In this document: positions 42,088-53,166 of the stretch, one piece after another
Numbering within the stretch: position 1 is the stretch's first letter
Layout: every line of letters begins with the position of its first letter
Source of the DNA: Topomyia yanbarensis
Lineage: Eukaryota > Arthropoda > Insecta > Diptera > Culicidae
Assembly (NCBI RefSeq): GCF_030247195.1
Contig: NW_026683351.1
Span: 1 to 64,000, forward strand
Length of the DNA: 64,000 nt
Reading direction: 5' to 3'
Notes under the pieces: generated by a model
What the model was told of the DNA's origin: nothing
Seen by the model: the letters and a program-made list of their open reading frames with translations, nothing else
Database searches by the model: none
Position numbers and translations under genes: made by a program

Positions 42088-45016
42088 ATATTTTTTTTTT
42101 TTTTTTTACATTAAAGTTTATTTTATTTTCGGTTTTTATAACAATTTCTGTTCGTTCATACATTTTAATTGATCTGCTATGCTTACATCTTTGGTTGTAT
42201 GTACTTTTGTTGTTTTATAATTTTTGATTGGATGCCAGTTTACATTTTCAATGTCTTCGCATTGTCGGTATATTTCTTAGCCTAATTTCCTAAACCTATA
42301 GTGGAAACAATCCACGAATTGATTCATGCTCTGAATTTATGCATTTTTCCGCAAACTTTTGTTTGATGTTTTGTATTTTTTCTTCTATTGTGTTAATTTC
42401 TGCTATTTCGTGTATGGTTCTGATGCTAGTATACCTGGACAGGTTGTATATCATTCGCAAAAAGGTATTTTGAATGATTTGTAGCTTCTTTATGTGCGTC
42501 GCAGCACAGCTGTCCCATATGGGAGAACCATATAGGATTACTGGGAGAACAATTTGGTTGTAGACTGCTGACTTGTTGATAATTGATAGTCTGGAGTTTC
42601 TGTTTATCAAAGGGTATAATTTTTTGAGAAGTATTTGGCATTTGGTTCTGGTTTTTTCTATGTGTGTTCTAAAGAGAAGTTTGCTATCCAGCGTAAGGCC
42701 TAGGCTTACTACTTCGTTAGTCCATTCAACTGAGTTGCCTTCTACTGAGATTTTACAACCATTGGGAGGTTTTAGCCTCGTTGAGTTATTGTATGGGAAC
42801 AAAATAGCCTGCGTTTTACTGTTATTAATTTTGATTTTCCATTTTTCCATGTAGTTTATGATTGTGTTAAGATAATTTTGAAGTTTCCTAGTCGTGCCTT
42901 TAGTGTTTCTACCTTTTGCCATTATGGACGTATCGTCTGCGTATAGTGATAGGTGGCATTCCTCGGGGGGTTGTGGAATATCTGAAGTGTAGATATTGTA
43001 CAGTGTGGGACCTAGCAGGCTTCCTTGGGGGACACCTGCTGGTATTGAGAAAATTTCTGAGAAAGTGCTGTTTGCTGCTACCTTGAAGCTTCTTTCGGTT
43101 AGATAATTTTTTATAATTTTTATCAAGTAGATCGGAAAATTATATCTGTACAACTTATAGAGAAGACCCTCATGCCAGACATTATCGAAGGCCTTTTCTA
43201 TGTCTAGCTGCACCATTATCGTGGACTTGGATACGGTCTTATTTCGTCGGATGAATTTAGTGACCCTGGAAAGCTGGTGTGAACTAGAATGCTTTTTCTT
43301 AAAACCAAACTGTTCTTCTGGAATGATTCTATTGTTGTTGACATGTTCTAGAAGGCGATCAAGGATGAGCCGCTCGTAGAGTTTGCTCAATGAGGACAGT
43401 AAGCTAATTGGCCTATAGCTGGAGGGCAACGTTGGGTCTTTTCCCGGCTTCCGAATAGGGACAATTTTTGCACATTTCCAGTTGGTCGGGAAATATTGGA
43501 TGTCCATACATTTGTTGAGAATATTGGTCAGGTGAGTCAGGCTTCGATTGCTTAGATTTTTTAAAACAATGTTGAATATGGAATCCAGTCCCGGGGCCTT
43601 CATATTTTTGGAGTTTTTGAGAGCTAATCTAACTTCGTCTAGGGAAATCTTTTTGTTGTTTGGTACATAACAGGGCGTGTTATTGAGTATCACCATTGTT
43701 TCGCGCACTTGTGGTTCCATGGGACTGTTCATAGTATTGCCTAAGTTGTGCGACGCTACAAAGTGTTGTGCAATAGCATTTGATTTTTCTTCAGGGGAGA
43801 TCAGAAGAGATTCATTCACTTTCAACGGGGGGATTTGTTGAGGTTTAGATTTTAGCACTTTCGAAAGTTTCCAGAAGGGATTGGAACGGGAGTCTAGTTT
43901 GTACAGATCGTTTTGAAATTTTTCGTTTTTCAGGCGTTCAATTTTGTCACGAATTATTTCTGTTAGCCTAGCTGCTAGATGTTTCTCGTTTAAATTACCG
44001 GATCTTTGGAATTTTCTTCTGATAGTGTTTCTTTTTGTAATCAGCGTTTTTGTCACTGGGTCAATTTGGAAGGGATTACTCACGTTAGTAGTTGTTCGCG
44101 GGATGCACTCGTTCTCGGCTGCTTCGATGGCACTTTGGAGTGTCGCTAATTCACGGTCGATGTCCTCGCGCGTTGCCAGGGAGACTTCTGTGTTGATTCG
44201 ATGGTCGACTCTTCGTTGGAATTCGACCCAGTTGACGTGGTGGTAATCCTTCCTATGATTTCTTGGCCGACGTAACGGAGTGGATCTAATCTGGAGCTCA
44301 ACGGGATAGTGGTCCGAACTCAGCTCACCAATTGTGACTGGGTCATTGATGTGGGAGTCAGCATTTGTCAGGAATAGGTCGATGGTTGATGGAATTCCGG
44401 ATGGCGATATATATGTTGGGTCCAAAGGAACGTTGATTGTATAGTACCCCAACTGGGAGTCGTTGAACAGCAGCTCTCCATTTTTATTCCGGCGGTGGTT
44501 TCTCCAGGCTTCATGACGAGCATTTAAGTCACCGGCGACGATGAACTTTTTGTTTGTTCTGGTTAACTTTACCAAATCATTCTTAAATTTTCTGCTTGTT
44601 CCGTTGCTGTCAACGCATTGCTTTGGACAGTAGGCCCCAATGATTAGCAATTCTCCTGCATTAGTTGTTACTATTACCCCTAGTGCTTCGATTGTGGTGG
44701 TTTGATAATGTGGTTGAATGTTGTATTTAATGTTGTTTCTTACCGCTATCATCACTCCGCCCCCGCTTGTGTGTGTGCGATCTAGTCTGACGACGATGAA
44801 CCCGGGTAAGTGAAAGTTGGTACCGGGTTTCAGGTGTGTTTCGGTTGCTACGAGGATGTCAATGTTGTGACGAGTCAGCAGATCCTGTAGCTCAAGACTT
44901 TTCCGCATTATGGAGCGGGCATTCCAAAGTAACAATTTGAGATTGTTAGTATCCATAGGTTAGAACTAGGTTGCCAATCAAACGAACTTGTTCCAGGCGG
45001 GTGGAACACTGTTGAA
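42088..45016 (-). mobile_element. Jockey-clade LINE, element C copy 1, 5'-truncated
   Basis: 2929 bp, flanked by a 13-bp target duplication GTTGCAATTCGGC (42075-42087 and 45017-45029). On the minus strand it begins inside the end of ORF1 (about 24 residues remain, with QCSTRLEQVRLIGN), contains a complete ORF2 and ends in a poly(A) tail of about 18 A. Loss of most of ORF1 makes it non-autonomous. It landed in the H4 leader or start site. Confidence 0.92.
42296..44956 (-). CDS. Element C ORF2: endonuclease / reverse transcriptase
   Basis: An 886-residue protein with endonuclease motifs (LWNARSI, ATETHLKPG, AGDLNARHEAW, LSSDHYPV) and reverse transcriptase motifs (RPISLLSSLSKLYERLI, EQFGFKKKHSS, QLDIEKAFDNVWHEG, GVPQGSLLGP, catalytic YADD). 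No interruption is seen despite the missing ORF1. It is AT-richer in codon use than elements A and B and forms a separate family. Confidence 0.93.
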   Translation of the reverse strand: MDTNNLKLLLWNARSIMRKSLELQDLLTRHNIDILVATETHLKPGTNFHLPGFIVVRLDRTHTSGGGVMIAVRNNIKYNIQPHYQTTTIEALGVIVTTNAGELLIIGAYCPKQCVDSNGTSRKFKNDLVKLTRTNKKFIVAGDLNARHEAWRNHRRNKNGELLFNDSQLGYYTINVPLDPTYISPSGIPSTIDLFLTNADSHINDPVTIGELSSDHYPVELQIRSTPLRRPRNHRKDYHHVNWVEFQRRVDHRINTEVSLATREDIDRELATLQSAIEAAENECIPRTTTNVSNPFQIDPVTKTLITKRNTIRRKFQRSGNLNEKHLAARLTEIIRDKIERLKNEKFQNDLYKLDSRSNPFWKLSKVLKSKPQQIPPLKVNESLLISPEEKSNAIAQHFVASHNLGNTMNSPMEPQVRETMVILNNTPCYVPNNKKISLDEVRLALKNSKNMKAPGLDSIFNIVLKNLSNRSLTHLTNILNKCMDIQYFPTNWKCAKIVPIRKPGKDPTLPSSYRPISLLSSLSKLYERLILDRLLEHVNNNRIIPEEQFGFKKKHSSSHQLSRVTKFIRRNKTVSKSTIMVQLDIEKAFDNVWHEGLLYKLYRYNFPIYLIKIIKNYLTERSFKVAANSTFSEIFSIPAGVPQGSLLGPTLYNIYTSDIPQPPEECHLSLYADDTSIMAKGRNTKGTTRKLQNYLNTIINYMEKWKIKINNSKTQAILFPYNNSTRLKPPNGCKISVEGNSVEWTNEVVSLGLTLDSKLLFRTHIEKTRTKCQILLKKLYPLINRNSRLSIINKSAVYNQIVLPVILYGSPIWDSCAATHIKKLQIIQNTFLRMIYNLSRYTSIRTIHEIAEINTIEEKIQNIKQKFAEKCINSEHESIRGLFPL

Positions 45017-45029
45017 GTTGCAATTCGGC

Positions 45030-45969
45030 CCATTGAGTAGCGCTTTTATACTGATGCACACACATTCTCAGTCGCCGCCGCGCTGGCATAGGTAGATTAC
45101 CATGGCTATCTATATGCTTGCAGATGTGTTGGTTTGAAGGGGAAATAGCGCGAACACGAAGTTCACTGTTGCCACTGTTTTAGTATCTTGGGATTGCCGA
45201 AATCTGCTTTAAGCGCGATTCAGACGATACATCAGCTTCCGTCAACGTCAACGGAACGTCACCGTTCCGTCAGGATAAGTTAAATACTTTCCTCTTGCGT
45301 CCGTTCACACATGCCGTACGTCAAAACGTTCCGTGCCGTTGATGCTGTGTGTGAATGCCTCCATTTAACTGCATGTAACTTATCCTGACGGAACGGTGAC
45401 GTTCCGTTGACGTTGACGGAAGCTGATGTATCGTCTGAATCGTCCTTTATCCGGACTAATGCTGACATGGTAGCATTTTCCCTGGAAAACGATTGCCCGG
45501 AAATTGATTCTCCTGAAAAAGAAAGAAAGAAAAAGTAAATCGAAAATAGCAGACTCTACTCTACAAACGGGTTTTTTTAAAAGATTTTTAAAGATTTTCT
45601 ATACATCCGTCTACATGGTACGTTATTTTGGCTTCTATGGTACTTAAATATCGATATCTGATACTGATCTATGATGGAACAAATTGTTACTGTTGAACAA
45701 ACCATTTCTGGTTTGATATTCTTCTACTGTTGGAATTTTATTGATTTCTAGGCGATTTTTTGCTCATACATACAGTTTTTCTTTTTGGGAATATTTTTTA
45801 GCAAATCTGATGAAAAGCTGAAAAATTCAAGCCTGGCAACACTGGCTCCGGAATGGAAATGGTGGGGGAAGTATAGTAGCCGAATCGAACCGTATACAGA
45901 ACGAAAAGGCACATGGCACGGACACGAGCGAGACAGGCGATAGTAGTGTGTACTCGCGACTATAAAAAA
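45030..45969. promoter_or_regulatory. H4/H3 divergent intergenic region, copy 1
   Basis: The minus-strand TATAAAA of H4 is at 45044-45050. At the other end, on the plus strand, ACTATAAAAAA (about 45959-45969) is the H3 TATA box, cut inside its A-run by the type I block at 45970; the rest (AAAAAATCGGTCGG) precedes H3 at 9633. Upstream of that TATA box are ACGAGCGAGA and GCGATAGTAGTG, the motifs recurring in the type I promoter. A foldback MITE lies at 45216-45442. No gene is visible. Confidence 0.7.
45216..45442. mobile_element. Foldback MITE with about 65-bp inverted repeats
   Basis: Begins CGATTCAGACGATACATC and ends with its complement. The arms continue through CCGTCAACGTCAACGGAACG to AGGATAAGTTA. 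The loop is about 90 bp and non-coding. I cannot define a clear target duplication. A second copy at 61551-61777 is part of the surrounding duplication. Confidence 0.8.
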
Positions 45970-46868
45970 GATGGGTGGGTAATGTCTAGGACATAACCGG
46001 AGTGTCGTGACTACTCGTTTGACTTGTAATTCAAATCGAATGATACTCAATGAAATATGTGGGAATGTTTCAAGTTATTCTTTATAATAATTATGGTGGT
46101 TCTGAAAAGAACCTTTGTTGTTGGCGTCTGCGTTGATCGGGGATGCGCTGGATTCTAAGCTCGTTGAGACATTCATTCATGAAATGAACAAATTTCATAT
46201 TTTCTTGCTTTGAACTATCAATGTTAAAATCTCTCGAAACAACCATCGGAATCTTTTCCGTACAGAAATGAACACGCTTAGCGAAAAACTAGGGGCGGGT
46301 AATGTCCGGGACATAACCGCGATGCTCATATTCTTAAAATTCTGCTTGTATCTCCTTCAAATGGCTAAATTTTGCGCATTAAGTTCGATTCACCGGGCTC
46401 AGCGAAATTTTCCTGGGGATCCCGTTCGTTAGTATATTCAGCAAAACAATTTTATTACCGAGTTCTCCGCGTTGAATACAGGTCAATAATTTCATATAAT
46501 GATTTCAACATGCAGACAATGTACATGTATGACAGGTGGGAGTGTTCTGAAGTGGTTTTAGTGGAGGTAACAACATAAAATCATGTATTGGACATTTTAC
46601 AATGATTCTCCTTAACCCTGCAAAACCACGTGGTTGGCAGCAGAGGGTTAAGTTGTTTGGAAGAGATGACAGTTAATATATGATAACTAAAAATATAAAA
46701 TTGTTCTATAAATTGCAAAGTTATTGCCGCGTTGACCTGAAAATTTGTCATTTCATTCATAAAGGAACAATCATTGAAATTATGTCAATTTATGCTTTGC
46801 AAGATTTGAAATAACTTCGAAGTGTGGTCACGACACCCCTGTTATGTCATATACATTACCAACCCATC
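45970..46868 (-). repeat. Type I 3' module, block 3
   Basis: Same as 2094-2992, with the orphan histone stem-loop near 46098-46113. Confidence 0.65.
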
Positions 46869-48319
46869 TTTTTCCATTTTGCCTTTGTCCTAATAAGGAC
46901 GGTTTGTGGATAACTATGTTGATACAAGACGGGAATCTTTTAAAACAATTCAAACCTTGCAGACGATTGTTTTTACTGCGTACATCCATACGATCTTTCC
47001 CCTTTCGCAGCTCACGCCGAATGAGCACACTTTTCATCAAGCTGTTCCTATTTATTGACTTTACAATGCAGATGGAAGGATGTCCGTTTTGTTCGATAAA
47101 TGAAAATATTTTCATCATTCGTTTTGGTGTAGCTTTCGCTTAGTGGCAGAGTTGCCACATTCACTGATTTTCTTGGAAGGATTTGCAAAAACCTTCGGGT
47201 TTGTAGATTGGAAAAACATTTTCTTATGATTCACTGGTAAAAGTACAGAATTACCAAGTGCAAACTTAATACTAGTTAATAAAAGAAACTTTCTAATTAA
47301 ATTCTTTTTCCATTTTGCCTTCGTCCTAATAAGGACGGTTTGTGGATAACTATGTTGATACAAGACGGGAATCTTTTAAAACAATTCAAACCTTGCAGAC
47401 GATTGTTTTTACTGCGTACATCCATACGATCTTTCCCCTTTCGCAGCTCACGCCGAATGAGCACACTTTTCATCAAGCTGTTCCTATTTATTGACTTTAC
47501 AATGCAGATGGAAGGACGTCCTTTTGTTCGATAAATGAAAATATTTTCATCATTCGTTTTGGTGTAGCTTTCGCTTAGTTGCCACATTCACTGATTTTCT
47601 TGGAAGGATTTGCAAAAACCTTCGGGTTTGTAGATTGGAAAAACATTTTCTTATGATTCACTGGTAAAAGTACAGAATTACCAAGCGCAAACTTAATACT
47701 AGTTAATAAAAGAAACTTTCTAATTAAATTCTTTTTCCATTTTGCCTTTGTCCTAATAAGGACGGTTTGTGGATAACAATGTTGATTCAAGACGGGAATC
47801 TTTTAAAACAATTCAAACCTTGCCGACGATTGTTTTTACTGCGTACATCCGTACGATCTTTCCCCTTTCGCAGCTCACACCGAATGAGCACGGTTTTCAT
47901 CATGGTGTTCCTTTTTATTGACTTTACAATGCAGATGGAAGGACGTCCTTTTGTTCGATAAATGAAAATATTTTCATCATTCGTTTTGGTGTAGCTTTCG
48001 CTTAGTTGCCACATTCACTGATTTTCTTGGAAGGATTTGCAAAAACCTTCGGGTTTGTAGATTGGAAAAACATTTTCTTATGATTCACTGGTAAAAGTAC
48101 AGAATTACCAAGCGCAAACTTAATACTAGTTAATAAAAGAAACTTTCTAATTAAATTCTTTTTCCATTTTGCATTCGTCCTAATAAGGACGGTTTGTGGA
48201 TAACTATGTTGATACAAGACGGGAATCTTTTAAAACAATTCAAACCTTGCCGACGATTGTTTTTACTGCGTACATCCATACGATCTTTCCCCTTTCGCAG
48301 CTCACACCGAATGAGTACG
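46869..48319 (-). repeat. Family 1 array, block 3
   Basis: Four stem-loops in units of about 425-435 bp; a few small indels against block 1 (an extra G near 47086 and a short deletion near 47578). Confidence 0.75.
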
Positions 48320-48456
48320 CTTTGCAGTCTTCGATGTTTTGGTGGCATTTTTAGTGGCAGTTACTACCGCTTTTTCAGTGACTGCGTTTCTTAGCCTTTG
48401 GCTTTTTGGCCTTCTCACCGCCACCACCTCCACCAACGTTTTTCTGCTTCTCTCCG
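48320..48456 (-). pseudogene. Histone H1 C-terminal pseudogene, block 3
   Basis: Same fragment, stop and frameshift as 4451-4587. Confidence 0.8.
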
Positions 48457-48901
48457 ATGGTAGCTGATTTGATTGGTCGTCCGATGCAGCTTCTCACGAC
48501 CACGCACGTCTGTTATGCACTGCGTCTTACACACGTCTGGTTTTGAGAAAAACTGCGACACCCCTATTTATAGGTTTTATCATTAATGTTGATTCTCATT
48601 TAAAGTAGTTTTTGAACTATTTAAACAAATTTTATATAGCAAACAACGTATCGGTAGCAAGCGTTGAACGTTTTCCTTCCGATTTATGAAACAAGATTGG
48701 CAATCCGTTTAGTAGAAGAAAAGTTATTAACGTTCAAAATGTACGTAACGCTTTCGCTAATATGCACTACTATCGCTTTCTCGCTCGTTCTCGTGGCGTG
48801 CATGAGCCTTTCCTTTCCGTCCGACTTCTAATGGCTTAACCAAAATTAATATCCCGGCTTTCCCCCACCAACTGCTCTCGTCAAGCAACCCAATACGAAT
48901 A
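48457..48901 (-). promoter_or_regulatory. Captured histone-like promoter, block 3
   Basis: Same as 4588-5032; CTATAAATAG on the minus strand at 48564-48573. Confidence 0.6.
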
Positions 48902-49181
48902 ATCATAGGAACAAATGATTTGATATTGATAAATGATATTTATTTTTAGTTTTTGTCGATGGCTAACATATTAAATTTTTAAGTGACACAGAATATTTCT
49001 TTACATCTTTAGTACTAAGCTATTTGTAATTTATATTGAAATTTTTTAGACTAATTTGTCTTGAAATGATGGACCACCTTGGTGGATAGTTTTGTTTAGA
49101 AGCAAAGTTGGGAAATAAACTACTTAAAACTACTATATACACCTTAAATCTACTATATACAACTTAACCTACTATTTACAC

Positions 49182-51836
49182 TTAACCTACTATGTACAAA
49201 TTGCTTATTAAAGCATATTCTGATGTGCGGCATTTTTCCACGAATTTTGTTCTGATATCCTCGATGCTTGAGTCGATTTTTGGAACATTTGCCTCCTCAT
49301 GTAGGTCTGATATTCTGGTGTCAAATGGACGATTTAGGATCATCCTCAACACTCGATTTTGTGCTACCTGGATCTTGTTCCTGTGAGTTTGAGCACATGA
49401 TTCCCACACTGGTGTTGCGTAGAAGATCGCGGGTGCTATTATTTGTTTGTAGACAGCCAGTTTGTTCACCCCTGAGAGGCGGGATCGGCGGCAAATCAGC
49501 GGATACAAACACCTAACCAAAGTGGAGACCTTAACTAGGGTTCTCTGAACATGCGATCGAAAGAGAAGTTTCTCGTCAAACAGCAGCCCTAAGTAAACTA
49601 CTTCGGTGGACCACTCAACCCTTATGCCGTCCATGGTTATTGTGCAAGACTCGGGTGGTTTTAATTTTGGGGACTGTCGATGTAAGAACATAATTGTTTG
49701 GGTTTTAGAGGCATTGATTTTAATTTTCCATATATTACAATACTCAGCAAAGGCGTTAAGGCATCGTTGGAGTTTGTTAGTAATTTCGCGAGGCATTCTT
49801 CCTTTGACTGCTATTGCAGTATCATCTGCGAACTGGAAGAACACACAACCGTCCCCGAGAGGAGGAACGTCGGAGGTGTAGATGCTATACAGCAGGGGAC
49901 CTAGCAAGCTGCCTTGCGGCACCCCCGCTGGGATGGAGAACGTGTCTGAGAGGCAACCATTTAGTGATACCCTAAACGACCTTTGCTGGAGATAGTTACG
50001 GGTGATTTTGACTAGATGTGAGGGAAAATTGGAGTTGCAAAGCTTGTATACAAGTCCGTCGTGCCAGACATTGTCAAACGCTTTTTCGACGTCTAGCAAG
50101 GCCATGGCTGTAGACTTGGATACAGATTTGTTCCTCCTGATATTATTTATCACCCGTACTAGTTGATGTGTGGTGGAATGTCCCTTCCTAAACCCAAACT
50201 GTTCCGGTAGGAGGATGTTCTGTTCATCGACAAACTTGAGTAAGCGATTGAGAATCAATTTCTCAAACAATTTGCTCAGCGCTGAAAGTAGGCTAATTGG
50301 TCTGTAGCTGGAAGGTGATGTTGGATCCTTCCCGGGTTTTCGGATTGGTATAATTTTTGCTACCTTCCAGCTGCTTGGAAAGTAGTGCAGCTCTAGGCAT
50401 CTGTTGAAGATAGTACTTAGTAGTGTGTAAAATTTGATGTTCAATCTTTTTAGTACCAAGTTGAAAATTCCATCAAACCCGGGGGCCTTCATATTTTTGG
50501 TATATTTCAGCGCTGAGACAATTTGTTCGGATGTTATTCTATCCTCTGCTGGAACGACACAAGGGGAGGCATCGATATTCTGGACGCATTGCGCAACCTG
50601 ATTTTCAAGCGGACTTGGGATGTTCGAGCCAATCAAATGCGATGAGGCAATGTGATCACCAATCGCATTTGACTTCTCTAGTGGGGTAATAAGAAGCGAA
50701 CGATCAACCCTAAGAGGAGGAACGGGCTTGGGGTGGGTTCTCAGGACTTTAGCAACCTTCCAGAATGGTCTTGAGCGATCGTCCAGATTTTGGACAACAC
50801 GTCCGAAACTTTCGTTTCGGAGTGAGTCCATTCTGGAAGCAATCTGCCTGTTCAGATCGGCCATTTCGCGCTTTTTATTCAGATCACCAGACCTCTGAAA
50901 CTGGCGTCTACAAACATTTCTTGATCGAATAAGGAATTTAGTGTGGGAATCAATGGCAATAAACTTACCCCTCACAGGAACTTGTCGAACGTGCATCTGG
51001 TCGGCCACGGAAATGGCTCGTTGAAGCGCCTCCAGCGCACGGTCGATGTCTTCTACGGTGTCTAGCTGCGGGTTTTCATCGATGTTCCTGTCCACCGTGT
51101 TGCTGAACTGCACCCAGTTGACGTGGTGGTAATCCTTCCTCATGCAGCTCGGAGCAGGAACCACGTTGACACCGATCTCCGTCACCACCGGTTGATGGTC
51201 GGAACTGAGGTCGTTGAGAGCCACTGGCTTTGTCATGTTGATGTTCGATAAGAAGAAATCCAGTGTTGAGGGATTACCCGACGGAGAGATAAACGTTGGT
51301 TCATCTGGAAACTGCACTGTATACAGCCCATGCTGCGCGTGATCAAACAGCAGACATCCATTTTGGTTCCGCTGATAGTTCCGCCAATCCTCGTGTCGAG
51401 CGTTCAGGTCTCCTCCGATGACGAAACGAGAGTTTGTACGAGTGATGAGGGTCAGGTCGTTCTTGAATTTCGCCGCTAAGCCGTTGCTTATGTTGCACTG
51501 TCGAGGGCAGTATACTGCAATGAACCGAACGTCTCCAGTTGATGTTTCCACCTCCACACTAAGAGCTTCGATGACAGAAGTGCGGACGTGGGGCAAGGTG
51601 CGGTACTTAATGCCTTTCTTGATGATGACCGCAACACCACCCCCCCTGGAGTTGGTGCGATCAATCCGTACGGTGTTATAATCTGGCATCCAAAAGCTGT
51701 CACCAGATTTTAGGTGGGTCTCGGTGATTAGTCCCACGTCGATGTTGTGCCTGCGGACGAAGTCAGCAAGCTCGATTCTTTTTGCCCGTACAGAGCAAGC
51801 GTTCCATGTGACGATGGTTAGCGGTTTACACACCAT
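49182..51836 (-). CDS. Element A ORF2, copy 3
   Basis: An 884-residue endonuclease/reverse transcriptase with all motifs, including FADD; it carries the Asp version of the ITMDGIRVEW stretch, like copy 1. Confidence 0.94.
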   Translation of the reverse strand: MVCKPLTIVTWNACSVRAKRIELADFVRRHNIDVGLITETHLKSGDSFWMPDYNTVRIDRTNSRGGGVAVIIKKGIKYRTLPHVRTSVIEALSVEVETSTGDVRFIAVYCPRQCNISNGLAAKFKNDLTLITRTNSRFVIGGDLNARHEDWRNYQRNQNGCLLFDHAQHGLYTVQFPDEPTFISPSGNPSTLDFFLSNINMTKPVALNDLSSDHQPVVTEIGVNVVPAPSCMRKDYHHVNWVQFSNTVDRNIDENPQLDTVEDIDRALEALQRAISVADQMHVRQVPVRGKFIAIDSHTKFLIRSRNVCRRQFQRSGDLNKKREMADLNRQIASRMDSLRNESFGRVVQNLDDRSRPFWKVAKVLRTHPKPVPPLRVDRSLLITPLEKSNAIGDHIASSHLIGSNIPSPLENQVAQCVQNIDASPCVVPAEDRITSEQIVSALKYTKNMKAPGFDGIFNLVLKRLNIKFYTLLSTIFNRCLELHYFPSSWKVAKIIPIRKPGKDPTSPSSYRPISLLSALSKLFEKLILNRLLKFVDEQNILLPEQFGFRKGHSTTHQLVRVINNIRRNKSVSKSTAMALLDVEKAFDNVWHDGLVYKLCNSNFPSHLVKITRNYLQQRSFRVSLNGCLSDTFSIPAGVPQGSLLGPLLYSIYTSDVPPLGDGCVFFQFADDTAIAVKGRMPREITNKLQRCLNAFAEYCNIWKIKINASKTQTIMFLHRQSPKLKPPESCTITMDGIRVEWSTEVVYLGLLFDEKLLFRSHVQRTLVKVSTLVRCLYPLICRRSRLSGVNKLAVYKQIIAPAIFYATPVWESCAQTHRNKIQVAQNRVLRMILNRPFDTRISDLHEEANVPKIDSSIEDIRTKFVEKCRTSEYALISNLYIVG

Positions 51837-53076
51837 ACTGGATGATACATTTTCCTAGCACTTGAATCTGCTCGGGCTTATTTCGGCACTTGCGAAGCGC
51901 ACCGGTCATGTTGACGAATATTTCCATCAGTTCATCTGCAGAGAACAGATCGGGGTTGTTGTTTTGTGGTGTTGGTCTCCGGAATCCAGGGGGGAGGGGT
52001 GGAGATCCTTGCTCGGCGGAAGCACTAGGAGTATCTGGACGGAACGCAGATTGCACCTGCGAAGGTAGCGGCGGAAAATCAGTTGCATTGAAGACTGGAG
52101 CTTTTTCCTTCTTGCGACCCGGTTGGTTGATGGCTGCAGCCTGCTTTCGAATGCGTTTGAACTCCTCTCGTTTCGGACACTGTTTGTCTGTACTTTGATG
52201 AGCACATTTGCAGTTGGCGCATTTAAACGGCGCAGTTTTGTCCTTAAGGCAGTCAGACGTGGCATGATTTTTAGCGCAATTGTTGCAGCGTGGGTTGATG
52301 TTACAGTTGCGGGTACCGTGCCCGAAGTTAAGACAACGCTGGCACTGTGTTACGTCACGACGACCGCCACGATATGGTTCCCAGCGGATGATGATCGAGA
52401 ATAAGGTACGGATTGCTTTCAGAGCGTTGAGCGTTACCGTTCCCTTCCGAAAGTGAACTAGGAAAAGGCTGTCCGGATACTTTTTATCCTCTTCGTCTTT
52501 TCTCGTCATCCGGAAAACAGCAGTTGGTTCTAGTTTGTACCGGTCCACGATTTCCCTTTCAATCGTCTTGACGTCAAAGTTCGGTAGACCCCTGATGACA
52601 ACCTTGAAGAGCTTATCACCGGGAATGTCATGTGTGAAATATTCCGCTTTGGATTCCTGCAGAAATTTCACAACCAGATCGAAATCGTCTTTCTTTTGTA
52701 GCATCACCTTGGTTCCAATGCGCGTTAATTTATATTCTGCTTTTACACCCATAGCAGCGAAGTTGCTTACGAGCGTCTCAAGCGGCACTTTTTTAACCAC
52801 CAATGGTGGAAGTTTTATCTTAACTGCATCCTGTACAGCAGCATGGTTTGGAGAAGGCTTTTGCGTGGTTGGAAGTGGGTCCGGTGGGGCAGTAGTACTG
52901 CAAATGCTGACGTCGTCAACCGAACCGAACGATGAACGCTCGCTTCTAGAGCGAACAGAATTTTGTTTCCTCTTTAGGCTGGCAGCCTGCTGCGATGAAT
53001 CACTGCCCGACGATAGGATTCCAGCGCCAGGCTTCTTCTTCCTCTTCGGCCTGTTACGGCCCTTCCCTTTACTCAT
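51826..53076 (-). CDS. Element A ORF1, copy 3
   Basis: A 416-residue Gag-like protein with three CCHC knuckles. One difference is visible near the C-terminus (LGKCIIQYGV instead of LGKFIIQYGV). Confidence 0.92.
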   Translation of the reverse strand: MSKGKGRNRPKRKKKPGAGILSSGSDSSQQAASLKRKQNSVRSRSERSSFGSVDDVSICSTTAPPDPLPTTQKPSPNHAAVQDAVKIKLPPLVVKKVPLETLVSNFAAMGVKAEYKLTRIGTKVMLQKKDDFDLVVKFLQESKAEYFTHDIPGDKLFKVVIRGLPNFDVKTIEREIVDRYKLEPTAVFRMTRKDEEDKKYPDSLFLVHFRKGTVTLNALKAIRTLFSIIIRWEPYRGGRRDVTQCQRCLNFGHGTRNCNINPRCNNCAKNHATSDCLKDKTAPFKCANCKCAHQSTDKQCPKREEFKRIRKQAAAINQPGRKKEKAPVFNATDFPPLPSQVQSAFRPDTPSASAEQGSPPLPPGFRRPTPQNNNPDLFSADELMEIFVNMTGALRKCRNKPEQIQVLGKCIIQYGV

Positions 53077-53166
53077 CTCACGGGTTGAACGAACAAAATA
53101 AGAGCGAATGTAAAAACACGTCTATACCGCGCGAACAAATAACGAACACTCCATCATAGGAACAAA

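Larger units (their letters stand above)
48916..53152 (-). mobile_element. Jockey-clade LINE, element A copy 3
   Basis: 4237 bp with the same target duplication (48902-48915 and 53153-53166). Open ORFs; near-identical to copies 1 and 2. Confidence 0.9.
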
